A stretch of 27,737 nt of DNA from JAGQNK01 sp964573155 (GTDB lineage: Bacteria; Patescibacteriota; Saccharimonadia; Saccharimonadales; JAGQNK01). Location: positions 1 to 27,737 of the forward strand of contig CAZNIN010000009.1 in NCBI GenBank assembly GCA_964573155.1, in the 5' to 3' direction. Of the stretch, positions 14,785 to 21,708 are shown piece by piece. The position numbers were made by a program, and so were the translations under genes. Within the stretch, counting starts at the first letter, position 1. Every line of letters begins with the position of its first letter. The notes under the pieces are model-generated. The model was not told the origin of the DNA, ran no database searches, and was given only the letters and a program-made list of their open reading frames with translations.

Positions 14785-15855
14785 GTGACTGAAAAACTCC
14801 GATCACGGCGATGGAAACTCGTCATAAACATCATTACTATTCTGGCACTCGTGGCGCTGGCATATGCGTTGCGTGAGCAATTATATGAAACGTTCGACAA
14901 CTTACACCACGTGAATCTGTGGCTGGTAGTGCTAGTCATACCTGCTCAAATACTAAGCTATGTTGCACAGTCGAACATGTATCAGAGTTTGTTTCGTGCG
15001 ATTGGCGATCGGTTTCGCTTCAAATCAATGCTCAGGCTTGTGGCCGAGTTGAACTTTGTGAATACAGTCTTTCCAAGTGGTGGCGTGAGCGGGTTCTCAT
15101 ATTTATCACTACGTCTTAAGGATGAAAACGTTTCGACCGCCAAAGCCACGCTTATTCAGATGATGCGTTTTATTATGATATTCATCGCCATGCAGGTATG
15201 GCTTTTTCTGGGGGTGGTTGCGCTGGCTATCGGTGGACAAGCAAACGATTTCGCAATATTGCTTGCAGGTATTTTCGGCACACTTATTACTGTGGGTACG
15301 CTACTTTTGGCATATATTATTGGCAGTAAGTCGCGTATCAACATGTTTTTTACCAGTATCACGCGGCTGATAAACGGGTTTATTCATATATTCCGACCGC
15401 GTCATCCGGAAACGATCAATATCTCTAAGGCAAAGCAGGCTTTTACAGAGCTGCATGAGAATTTTCAGGTTTTGAAAAAGGATTTGCGCTTGTTACGTCG
15501 GCCACTTGGATTTGCGCTGCTGTTTGTAGCCGGAGAGGTCCTTACGATATATGCGGTGTATGCTGCATTCGGACAATTTGTGAACATTGGGGCCGTTATT
15601 ATGGCATATGCAGTAGCAAACTTTGCTGGTATGGTGTCAATTTTGCCAGGCGGCATAGGTGTATATGAAGCACTTATGACAGGTGTATTATCGGCAGGCG
15701 GCATACCGGCGGCGGTTAGCTTGCCGGTGACAGTTATGTATCGGGTGCTCGCTATGTCGTTGCAGCTGCCTCTTGGCTATTTCTTCTATCATAAAACCTT
15801 GCACGCTAAACCAGCATTGGGTGAACGATTGGAAAAAGACGTAGAAGAAGCATGA
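14785..15855 (+). CDS. Flippase-like integral membrane protein (lysylphosphatidylglycerol synthase TM / UPF0104 family)
   Basis: A 356-residue polytopic membrane protein with about eight hydrophobic segments. The family landmarks are FPSGGVSGFSYLSLR after the third segment and LPGGIGVYEALMTG at 287-299, matching the PF03706 family (the membrane half of MprF and related stand-alone proteins). These proteins are thought to move lipids or lipid-linked sugars across the membrane, but the substrate of this one cannot be read from sequence. No lysyl-transferase domain follows. The GTG start is only 9 nt after a TATAAT; the ATG at 14774 runs into a stop after three codons. The stop overlaps the xseA start as ATGA, so the two are co-translated. 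Confidence 0.85.
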   Translation: MTEKLRSRRWKLVINIITILALVALAYALREQLYETFDNLHHVNLWLVVLVIPAQILSYVAQSNMYQSLFRAIGDRFRFKSMLRLVAELNFVNTVFPSGGVSGFSYLSLRLKDENVSTAKATLIQMMRFIMIFIAMQVWLFLGVVALAIGGQANDFAILLAGIFGTLITVGTLLLAYIIGSKSRINMFFTSITRLINGFIHIFRPRHPETINISKAKQAFTELHENFQVLKKDLRLLRRPLGFALLFVAGEVLTIYAVYAAFGQFVNIGAVIMAYAVANFAGMVSILPGGIGVYEALMTGVLSAGGIPAAVSLPVTVMYRVLAMSLQLPLGYFFYHKTLHAKPALGERLEKDVEEA

Positions 15856-16973
15856 ATGATCTTATCTTCAGCGTTTCCGACTTTGTCGCGGTTTTCAACC
15901 AAACCATCGAGTATGCGTATCCCTCTGTCACAGTCGTTGGAGAGTTAGCGAACTTTCGTGTAAGCAAAAACCGCTGGGTATATTTTGACTTGAAAGACGA
16001 GAACGCGAGCGTGAAATTTTTTGGTACGGTATATCAGTTGCCGGGACCACTCGAAGATGGCTTAGTGGTGCAGGTGATGGGCACGCCGAGGTTACATCCG
16101 CTGTATGGATTTAGCATTACGGCGCAGGCAATTCAACCAGTTGGTGAAGGTTCGCTCAAGCGGGCAGCCGCACTGTTGGAGGAGAAATTGCGCAAAGAAG
16201 GATTGTTTGATGATTCTCGAAAGCGACCGTTGCCATATCCTCCAAAAAGAATCGGACTTATCGCATCAGGTGAATCAGCGGCATACCATGATTTTATCAA
16301 GATACTGAACGAACGCTGGGGCGGAGTAGAAATTGAGCTGGCTGATGTGCAGGTACAGGGTGACAGGGCGCCAGGACAACTTGTTGCAGCGCTTGAATAT
16401 TTCAATACGCACGAAAATCCCGTAGATGTTATCGTCATGACGCGTGGAGGGGGAAGCCCTGAGGATTTGGCAGCATTCAACCACGAACAGCTGACGCGGT
16501 CTGTTGCATCGAGCCGTATCCCAACGATTGTAGCGATTGGCCACGAAGTAGACATAAGCCTGGCAGAACTAGCAGCTGACCAGCGGGCGAGCACGCCCAG
16601 CAACGCTGCGCAGCTATTGGTGCCAGACAAACGGGCAGTACTTGAGAACGTTCACAATGCTCAAGTGTCTCTGGGAAGCCATCTGCAAGCATGTGTGGTA
16701 GACGCGCAAAGTAAGCTGCAAACAAATGTTACTGAGCTGGCGCAAACGATGAGCCAATTTATGCGTGACGTTCAGCATGAGCTGCAGCTTCGGCAGCGAG
16801 TACTCGTAGCGCTCAGTCCGACTGACGCTCTTCGTCGAGGTTATGCGGTATTGCGTCAGAAAGGAAAGATCCTTACTTCAGTAAAAACTATTGCAGTCGG
16901 CAGTGATGTCGACCTAACGCTTCGGGATGGTAGCGTAACCGCCCGCGTCATTAATAAAGATACTAAGGTATAA
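15852..16973 (+). CDS. xseA: Exodeoxyribonuclease VII large subunit
   Basis: Exonuclease VII degrades single-stranded DNA in both directions and acts in mismatch repair and DNA damage tolerance. Residues ~5-95 form the OB-fold DNA-binding domain (VGELANFRVS, YFDLKDENASVKFF). The catalytic domain follows, with KRIGLIASGESAA, VIVMTRGGGSPEDL and AIGHEVDISLAELAADQRASTPSNAA, all strongly conserved in XseA. A coiled-coil arm (~260-320) binds the small subunit, and the end (TDALRRGYAVL) matches the family C-terminal segment. At 373 residues it is a compact version of the usual 400-450. It overlaps the flippase stop by 4 nt and is followed 9 nt later by xseB. Confidence 0.95.
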   Translation: MNDLIFSVSDFVAVFNQTIEYAYPSVTVVGELANFRVSKNRWVYFDLKDENASVKFFGTVYQLPGPLEDGLVVQVMGTPRLHPLYGFSITAQAIQPVGEGSLKRAAALLEEKLRKEGLFDDSRKRPLPYPPKRIGLIASGESAAYHDFIKILNERWGGVEIELADVQVQGDRAPGQLVAALEYFNTHENPVDVIVMTRGGGSPEDLAAFNHEQLTRSVASSRIPTIVAIGHEVDISLAELAADQRASTPSNAAQLLVPDKRAVLENVHNAQVSLGSHLQACVVDAQSKLQTNVTELAQTMSQFMRDVQHELQLRQRVLVALSPTDALRRGYAVLRQKGKILTSVKTIAVGSDVDLTLRDGSVTARVINKDTKV

Positions 16974-16974
16974 T
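16969..16974 (+). promoter_or_regulatory. -10 element overlapping the xseA stop codon
   Basis: A consensus TATAAT includes the xseA TAA stop and ends 8 nt before the xseB ATG. It could give a leaderless xseB mRNA beside read-through from upstream. No good -35 at 17 bp. Confidence 0.4.
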
Positions 16975-16982
16975 AAAAGCAT

Positions 16983-17195
16983 ATGGTGAGCAAAAAAACA
17001 GACTATACATCACTCAGTGCTGAGCTTGACGAGATTTTGAATAAGTTGCAGTCAGCAGAGCTGGACGTCGATGAGGCTGTTGATTTGTATGAACGTGGCA
17101 TGAACATAGCTCAACAACTGGAAACACATCTAAAAGAAGCTGAAAATAAAGTATCGAAGGTCAAGGCGGACTGGGAAGCGCGGAGCAAGGTCTAG
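16983..17195 (+). CDS. xseB: Exodeoxyribonuclease VII small subunit
   Basis: A 70-residue helical protein matching XseB: SAELDEILNKLQSAELDVDEAVDLYERGM is the conserved two-helix hairpin, followed by a third helix rich in Gln, Glu and Lys. Several copies bind the coiled-coil arm of XseA and are needed for activity. The gene lies right after xseA, the classical partner. No ribosome binding site precedes the ATG; a TATAAT 8 nt upstream suggests independent leaderless expression, which might help supply the excess of small subunit that the complex needs (inference). The next gene starts 3 nt after the stop. Confidence 0.93.
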   Translation: MVSKKTDYTSLSAELDEILNKLQSAELDVDEAVDLYERGMNIAQQLETHLKEAENKVSKVKADWEARSKV

Positions 17196-17198
17196 TAT

Positions 17199-17693
17199 AT
17201 GTGGGTATTTATATTTTTAGCCGTGGTATGGTTGGTTTTGCTCTTTGGGTTTGTGGTGCTTTTTGGGGCGCCGTATTTGCCGACACTCAACAAGCAAAAA
17301 CAAGCGGCGCTTGATTTGCTCGATCTGGAGCCGGGGCAGACCTTGCTCGAACTTGGTAGCGGTGACGGACGGATGCTGATTGCCGCGGCAGAGAAGGGGC
17401 TAAAGGTAATTGGCTACGAACTCAATCCAATACTGGTCATTTACAGTCGTATTCGTACGTGGAAGTACCGCAAACATATACGTATCATTTGGGCGAATTA
17501 TTGGTGGCATATGTGGCCGCGTACAGATGGAATCTACGTATTCTTACTGGACAGATATATGGAAAAATTGGATAAAAAGATTATTCAAAATTATCCGGAA
17601 CAGAAAGTCAAATTGGCGAGTTTCGCATTCAAAATTCCTAACAAGGAAGTCGATGAGGAGAAAAACGGAGTATACCTATACAAATATAAGTAG
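17199..17693 (+). CDS. Membrane-anchored FAM173-like SAM-dependent methyltransferase
   Basis: Residues 1-28 form one hydrophobic membrane helix. Next comes a class I methyltransferase fold: motif I is LLELGSGDGRM, followed by AAAEKGLKVIGYELNPILVIYSR, then FLLDRYMEKLDKKI and a C-terminal KNGVYLYKY strand. The N-terminal membrane helix plus GSGDGR and GYELNP strongly recall the FAM173 group, whose eukaryotic members (ATPSCKMT, ANTKMT) methylate lysines on ATP synthase subunit c and the adenine nucleotide carrier. A bacterial membrane-protein lysine methyltransferase is thus a reasonable inference; the substrate here is not known. At 164 residues it is minimal. It starts 3 nt after xseB and is last in that operon. 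Confidence 0.75.
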   Translation: MWVFIFLAVVWLVLLFGFVVLFGAPYLPTLNKQKQAALDLLDLEPGQTLLELGSGDGRMLIAAAEKGLKVIGYELNPILVIYSRIRTWKYRKHIRIIWANYWWHMWPRTDGIYVFLLDRYMEKLDKKIIQNYPEQKVKLASFAFKIPNKEVDEEKNGVYLYKYK

Positions 17694-17733
17694 ACTTGGA
17701 GTGATGCGTCTCAGAACTACTTATGTCAAACAG

Positions 17734-17763
17734 TTGCCTAAAGTCCCATCAATGAGGTAGCAT
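17734..17763 (+). promoter_or_regulatory. Promoter of the Pro-rich membrane protein gene, leaderless arrangement
   Basis: TTGCCT (17734-17739), an 18-bp spacer and TAGCAT (17758-17763); the ATG at 17771 follows after 7 nt. The element GGTAGCATAAGC matches the one before the CheY-like gene (12058-12069), suggesting the same promoter class. Confidence 0.55.
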
Positions 17764-17770
17764 AAGCTAT

Positions 17771-18559
17771 ATGAATCCTGATAATCCATATCAGCAGCCC
17801 CCGACGGGACCTACTCAGGCGATGCCGCCAAATCCTGGTTTACCGCCAGCTGGCCAGCCGATGCAATCTCCGCAGTCATATCCCCAGGCAGGCATATCTA
17901 TGTCAGAACAGAAAAAGCATAAACCATGGGGACTTATCATTGCACTCATAGTATTTATTTTGGCTTTTTTGGGTTCTAGTGGTTTCGCGTTCTGGGCGTA
18001 CGCCGAGATGCAAGATTACAAGAATAATTCTGATCAAAAAGTATCAGCTGCGGTAGATGTAGCAATTGAAGAGACGAAAAAAGTCGAAGAGCAGAAATAC
18101 GCCGAACAGGCAAAAGAACCTCATCTGAAGTATGCCGGGCCAGATACATTTGGAAGTGTTAAATTTGAGTATCCTAAGACCTGGAGCGCAATGGTTGATG
18201 TTTCTGGCGGCAGCACGCCAATTAATGGTTATTTTCACGAAGGAATTGTTCCGGGGCCCAGGTCTGGAACAGCTTTTGCGTTACGTGTAGAGGTTATGGA
18301 GCGACCGTATGATAGGACTCTGGAAAGCTATGATAGTGATGCAAAAAGTGGCAAAGTACGCGTCTCGCCATATAAAGCGGAGCTGGCTCCTGAGGTACTC
18401 GGTGCTCGTGTAGACGGTGAGATTGAACGGGGCATGCAGGGAAGTGCAGTATTGTTCCCCCTTCGAGACAAAACTATTCGTGTCAGTACGCTTTCTGGCC
18501 AGAGCTATGGCAAAGATTTCAACGAAATCGTACTAAAGACACTCGACTTCACGCCGTAA
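17771..18559 (+). CDS. Membrane-anchored protein with cytosolic Pro-rich tail and extracytoplasmic domain
   Basis: Not assigned to a named family. Residues 1-50 are rich in Pro, Gln and Gly and should be disordered in the cytosol. A basic KKHKPW precedes a membrane helix (~54-76). A short charged helix (~80-118) follows, then an extracytoplasmic domain to residue 262 beginning FGSVKFEYPKTWSAMVD. That opening is reminiscent of PsbP/Mog1-like folds in bacterial lipoproteins (a strand, then YPxxW), but the resemblance is weak. The gene is monocistronic with its own promoter and lacks a ribosome binding site. This single-helix layout with a Pro-rich tail is common among Saccharibacterial envelope proteins, from general knowledge rather than from a search here. 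Confidence 0.75.
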   Translation: MNPDNPYQQPPTGPTQAMPPNPGLPPAGQPMQSPQSYPQAGISMSEQKKHKPWGLIIALIVFILAFLGSSGFAFWAYAEMQDYKNNSDQKVSAAVDVAIEETKKVEEQKYAEQAKEPHLKYAGPDTFGSVKFEYPKTWSAMVDVSGGSTPINGYFHEGIVPGPRSGTAFALRVEVMERPYDRTLESYDSDAKSGKVRVSPYKAELAPEVLGARVDGEIERGMQGSAVLFPLRDKTIRVSTLSGQSYGKDFNEIVLKTLDFTP

Positions 18560-18599
18560 AAATTACCTACGTAATCGAACAAACTTAGTATCCAAATGA

Positions 18600-18608
18600 T
18601 GGTATAAT
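18600..18608 (+). promoter_or_regulatory. Extended -10 promoter of the kinase-like/receiver/recO operon
   Basis: TGG followed by TATAAT (18603-18608) is a consensus extended -10. The start near 18615 leaves a ~21-nt leader with AGAGGG (18622-18627) 8 nt before the GTG at 18636. Confidence 0.65.
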
Positions 18609-18635
18609 TGCTTTCATTGAAAGAGGGTACATGGA

Positions 18636-19331
18636 GTGGCGGGGACGACTGCAGACGACAGATTGCTACGAGCGGTTGCTGAACAGCTAAAACTACCCTT
18701 GTTACAAATTGCTCGCGCATCCGAACTTTTCCAGACATCGTCTGGCGCCAAGGACATCCAAAACATTTCTTATATAGCCGAAACGGCTCTCCGATTGGTG
18801 GACGGTTTTTTGCTTAGCGCCGATCGACAGGCGCAAGCTATATTCCAGCTTGAGCCTGTATCTGTTGCCTCAGTGTTGAATGAGACAGCGCATAAGCTTG
18901 CGCCGCTGGCGAAGCAAAATGATTGCGATCTGGAGCTGAGCCTGTCTGGTAAATATGGACCGGTTATGGCGCACCGCGAAAGTCTGGAGTCGGCGTTACT
19001 TTTGCTAGGGTATGGCATGATAGAAACCCGAGCGCTCGAAAATAATCGTCACGTAGTAGTATTGGCAGCACATAAAAATGCTCGTGGTTTGGTTGCTGGT
19101 GTCTTTGACAATCAACCGGGTTTGAGCGCCGATACGCTTCGTCGAGGCAAGGCACTATTCGGTGATGTGAAGCAGTCTATACCGGCTGTAAGCGGCTCGA
19201 GCGGAGCGAGTATATTTGTAGCTGATGCATTATTCAAGACAATGGAATCCTCGCTTAAGGTAACCAAGCACAACAAATTTATTGGGCTGGCGGCAACGCT
19301 CCACCCCAGCGCTCAGCTGAGTCTTGTATGA
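18636..19331 (+). CDS. Degenerate histidine-kinase-like protein lacking the phosphoacceptor His
   Basis: A 231-residue soluble protein with the outline of a HisKA-HATPase pair but broken catalytic marks. The H-box counterpart reads VAEQLKLPLLQIA, aligning with VAHELRTPL so that Glu16 takes the place of the phosphoacceptor His. A paired helix follows to ~65. The ATP-binding half (~75-220) lacks the N-box Asn (SALLLLGYGMIE), keeps a G1-like DNQPGLS, and has a weak G2 (SGSSGASIF). It probably cannot phosphorylate itself and may act as a regulatory scaffold. GTG 18636 is chosen for the AGAGGG 8 nt upstream; ATG 18631 is in another frame. It overlaps the next receiver gene by 4 nt, so the two are co-translated. 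Confidence 0.7.
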   Translation: MAGTTADDRLLRAVAEQLKLPLLQIARASELFQTSSGAKDIQNISYIAETALRLVDGFLLSADRQAQAIFQLEPVSVASVLNETAHKLAPLAKQNDCDLELSLSGKYGPVMAHRESLESALLLLGYGMIETRALENNRHVVVLAAHKNARGLVAGVFDNQPGLSADTLRRGKALFGDVKQSIPAVSGSSGASIFVADALFKTMESSLKVTKHNKFIGLAATLHPSAQLSLV

Positions 19332-19696
19332 ATATTTTGTTGATAGAGCCAGATACTTTGCTCGGGAAGGTATATGTAAAAGCGCTGGAACAAGCGGGGC
19401 ACACCGTCGCGTGGGTAAAGGGCGCTCAACAGGCAATAGCTTTGGCTGATATGACTACGCCGGATGCGGTAGTGTCAGAATTGCAATTACCCGGACATGG
19501 TGGAATAGAGTTTCTATATGAGTTTCGGTCGTATCCAGAGTGGCAAGCCATTCCGGTTATTTTGCATACTCTAGTGATGACACGAGAAATGGTTTTTCCA
19601 GATGAGCTCGGTGTCGTAGAGCAGTTATACAAACCGGCAACTAGTTTGAAGCAACTTGTTCGCGCTGTAGATGAAATCGTGACGACCGCAAAATGA
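19328..19696 (+). CDS. Atypical receiver-domain protein with Asp-to-Glu phosphosite
   Basis: A 122-residue stand-alone receiver fold. The normal phosphoacceptor position, four residues before the conserved Pro-Gly, is Glu51 in VVSELQLPG instead of Asp. The acidic pocket is LLIEPD (Glu7, Asp9), the conserved Thr is Thr81 and the conserved Lys-Pro is Lys102-Pro103, so the rest of the active site is kept. Glu at this site often mimics the phosphorylated form, so it may be constantly active; this is inference. It lies between the kinase-like gene lacking its His and recO, overlapping both by ATGA. No output domain. Confidence 0.85.
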   Translation: MNILLIEPDTLLGKVYVKALEQAGHTVAWVKGAQQAIALADMTTPDAVVSELQLPGHGGIEFLYEFRSYPEWQAIPVILHTLVMTREMVFPDELGVVEQLYKPATSLKQLVRAVDEIVTTAK

Positions 19697-20388
19697 AGCA
19701 TCAGCTTATCACAACTGGCATCGTACTTGCACGGACTGATTTCCGTGAAGCCGATCGCATCCTAACGCTTTTGACGCCCGATCAGGGTAAACTGAAGGTC
19801 ATTGCCAAAGGCGTTCGTCGTCCGCGGTCTAAACTGGCAGGCGGTATAGAGTTGCTCAGTGTAAGTAGTATCACCGTCTTGCCGGGACGGGGCGATATGG
19901 GCACGCTCGTATCATCGAGACTTATTAGTCACTTCGGTAACATTGTTCAAGACATCAATCGAACGATGTTGTCGTATGAGTTTCTAAAAAGGATGAATCG
20001 GATAACTGAAGATGCAGCAGGCGAAGAGTATTTTCTTATTTTGCAACGAACCCTCGAGGCATTGGATGATTTGGAGTTTTCGCCAGAGCTGACAGAGTTG
20101 TGGTTCAGTATGCAGCTATTAAATGTGACGGGGCATATGCCGAATCTGTTGACTGATACGGAAGGACGGAAGTTGCAGCGAAATGACCACTATGTGTTCG
20201 ACTTTGATTATATGGCTTTTCGTGCACAGAAAGGTGCGCCGTTTGCTGCCAACAATATCAAACTGCTTCGCCTCGCATACGCCGCTGATCAGCCACTGGT
20301 GCTGAAACAGGTTACTGATGCAGCTAACTGCGCACCGGAAGCACTGAAGTTGGCCGCCAACCTTCTCCGTCTTCAAGTCCGCATTTGA
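19693..20388 (+). CDS. recO: DNA repair protein RecO
   Basis: RecO works with RecR and RecF to load RecA on SSB-coated single-stranded DNA and anneals strands. The N-terminal ~80 residues form the OB fold with the family opening TTGIVLARTDFREADRILTLLTPDQGKL and the KGVRRPRSKLAGGIELL strand. The rest is the helical RecO C domain. The Cys-rich zinc site found in many RecO proteins is absent: the matching segment reads GHMPNLLTDTEGRKL. Length 231 is slightly short for the family. The start overlaps the receiver gene by 4 nt and no ribosome site is seen, so expression depends on the upstream pair. An assembly gap begins 20 nt after the stop. Confidence 0.92.
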   Translation: MKHQLITTGIVLARTDFREADRILTLLTPDQGKLKVIAKGVRRPRSKLAGGIELLSVSSITVLPGRGDMGTLVSSRLISHFGNIVQDINRTMLSYEFLKRMNRITEDAAGEEYFLILQRTLEALDDLEFSPELTELWFSMQLLNVTGHMPNLLTDTEGRKLQRNDHYVFDFDYMAFRAQKGAPFAANNIKLLRLAYAADQPLVLKQVTDAANCAPEALKLAANLLRLQVRI

Positions 20389-20407
20389 TCGAATTGCACA
20401 GTAGCCG

Positions 20408-20507
20408 NNNNNNNNNNNNNNNNNNNNNNNNNNNNNNNNNNNNNNNNNNNNNNNNNNNNNNNNNNNNNNNNNNNNNNNNNNNNNNNNNNNNNNNNNNNNN
20501 NNNNNNN
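20408..20507. other. Assembly gap of 100 N downstream of recO
   Basis: Exactly 100 unknown bases, a placeholder of unknown true length. The 19 nt between the recO stop and the gap hold no recognisable feature. The start of the following gene may be lost in it. Confidence 0.95.
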
Positions 20508-20897
20508 GTTTGCATTGGTTCAAATATGTTAAAAGCGCGTGCGGATGTCACGAAGGTAGAGGCTCAGTTCGGAGTTTTTAGGCCAGATGATGAGAGCTTG
20601 TTGGTACTTGTAGATGGTTTTAGGAAGGTCAAAGGCAAAGGTTGTCAGGGAATGCAGTTGGGGCTTGTACAAGCTTTTGGTCTAGACGGAACATTACCTC
20701 TGGCAGAAGAGCCTCATGAAGGCTACCTGCTGAATCTGGATGTTCACAATGGGAATCAGCTTGTGGGTATCCGTGATGGCAGAAGTGTAGAGTTGCCAAG
20801 CGCAGATAGTGAAACTGCGCCACGTACATTTGCCGTAGGATGTATGCGCTCGCTTTTGAATATTGTGCAGCGTCACAAACGGCCGAAGAAAAAGTAG
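20508..20897 (+). CDS. Unrecognised protein, 5' end possibly in the gap
   Basis: The open frame runs from the gap edge to 20897 (up to 130 residues). An in-frame ATG at 20526 could be the start, but no ribosome site or promoter is visible and the gene may begin inside the gap. The product has a mixed alpha/beta look (FGVFRPDDESLLVLVDGF, EGYLLNLDVHNGNQLVGI), two Cys and a very basic tail RHKRPKKK. I do not recognise the family. It ends 48 nt before the next gene, which has its own promoter. Confidence 0.5.
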   Translation, partial: VCIGSNMLKARADVTKVEAQFGVFRPDDESLLVLVDGFRKVKGKGCQGMQLGLVQAFGLDGTLPLAEEPHEGYLLNLDVHNGNQLVGIRDGRSVELPSADSETAPRTFAVGCMRSLLNIVQRHKRPKKK

Positions 20898-20905
20898 TGC
20901 CAATA

Positions 20906-20934
20906 TTGAAAATATGTTGAAAAAGTGCTATAAT
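20906..20934 (+). promoter_or_regulatory. Near-consensus promoter before the gene at 20946
   Basis: TTGAAA (20906-20911), a 17-bp spacer and TATAAT (20929-20934) with an upstream TGC (extended -10). The ATG at 20946 follows after 11 nt, leaving a leader of about 5 nt and no ribosome binding site. Confidence 0.75.
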
Positions 20935-20945
20935 ATACAACAATT

Positions 20946-21614
20946 ATGAGTACGTTTCGTGGAGAAAAAGAAGAGAGGAAGCTCTTTTCTCGCTTAGAGA
21001 GAGCCGTCAAGCAGCATGAGGCACGCTTGAGCGACGGCAGAGTTTCGTTGCCAGCTGCGCTTGGAAAGCTAGTGGTCGTTGTATCGAATAATTTTGTGAC
21101 TGGCGGACAGATTCCTGTAGAGACGCAGCGCAAAGCATTCCATGATGAGGCGGATGATCTTGCCGAAAGACATCGCCACGAATACGCGGACGTAGAGATT
21201 CGACGCAAAGCTCTCAGGCACGAAATAGGCTTTGATCTCGCAGACAAGGAAGTGTCAGGCATGGTTTTGATAGGCCATGGTAATATCGGTGATTTCTGGC
21301 TCGACGATATGGATAATAGTCATCTTGACTGGCGGAACGTTGCCAAACATTCGCGTCATGTCATGCAAGGTCGTTTCGAGCAGCGCATGTGCGGTCACTT
21401 TAATGGTACTCATTCTGTTCCGCTCGGTACTTTTGCTGTTGCGGATCAGCGCAGCGTCATTGCGCCCGTGGGTATACAAATTGATGATGTCGATCCTGAC
21501 GAATCAGTTTTCCAGCCAGTCTATGGTCAAGCGTTCAGCAGTGCTGACGATATCAGGGGGTTGGTTGATTACTATTGGACCCTCGAAAATGAAGAGGTGG
21601 TCGAAGAGCAGTAG
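20946..21614 (+). CDS. Unrecognised protein with a possible clan-CD-like His/Cys pair
   Basis: A 222-residue soluble protein, no signal peptide. The first ~100 residues are charged and mostly helical, with one hydrophobic strand (LGKLVVVVSNN). The second half has a buried strand ending in His-Gly (GMVLIGHGNIGDFWLDD, His111) and 38 residues later RMCGHFNG with Cys149, followed by a small-residue stretch and SVIAPVGIQ. Strand-HG then strand-Cys is the layout of clan CD cysteine peptidases (caspase/CHAT/gingipain). I cannot confirm it without profile search; chance is possible. The tail is very acidic. The gene has its own strong promoter and sits among other unrecognised genes, some encoding membrane proteins. 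Confidence 0.8.
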   Translation: MSTFRGEKEERKLFSRLERAVKQHEARLSDGRVSLPAALGKLVVVVSNNFVTGGQIPVETQRKAFHDEADDLAERHRHEYADVEIRRKALRHEIGFDLADKEVSGMVLIGHGNIGDFWLDDMDNSHLDWRNVAKHSRHVMQGRFEQRMCGHFNGTHSVPLGTFAVADQRSVIAPVGIQIDDVDPDESVFQPVYGQAFSSADDIRGLVDYYWTLENEEVVEEQ

Positions 21615-21642
21615 TTGCCGCTGCCGCTTTGACTAAATGGTA

Positions 21643-21648
21643 TATAAT
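21643..21648 (+). promoter_or_regulatory. -10 element before the membrane protein gene at 21709
   Basis: TATAAT within TATATAAT; the start near 21655 gives a ~54-nt leader. TTGCCG at 21615-21620 is too far (22 bp) for a normal -35. Confidence 0.45.
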
Positions 21649-21696
21649 CTTAACGTAAGAAATCTGGTGGGTTTTGGTTTCCCAAATTATTACAAC

Positions 21697-21702
21697 AAGG
21701 AG
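21697..21702 (+). promoter_or_regulatory. Canonical Shine-Dalgarno deciding the start at 21709
   Basis: AAGGAG lies 6 nt before the ATG at 21709. It shows that the longer frame from ATG 21637 is not the translated one. Unusual in this window, where most solo genes have no such site. Confidence 0.8.
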
Positions 21703-21708
21703 CAGATT

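Noticed and set aside
17410..17760. Alternative plus-strand frame overlapping the FAM173-like methyltransferase
   Set aside because: The methyltransferase frame carries the conserved motifs; this one has none and its composition is typical of an off-frame read.
21637..21708. Upstream ATG at 21637 as start of the membrane protein
   Set aside because: AAGGAG sits 6 nt before ATG 21709, the -10 box overlaps the upstream start region, and the extra 24 residues have no protein-like features.
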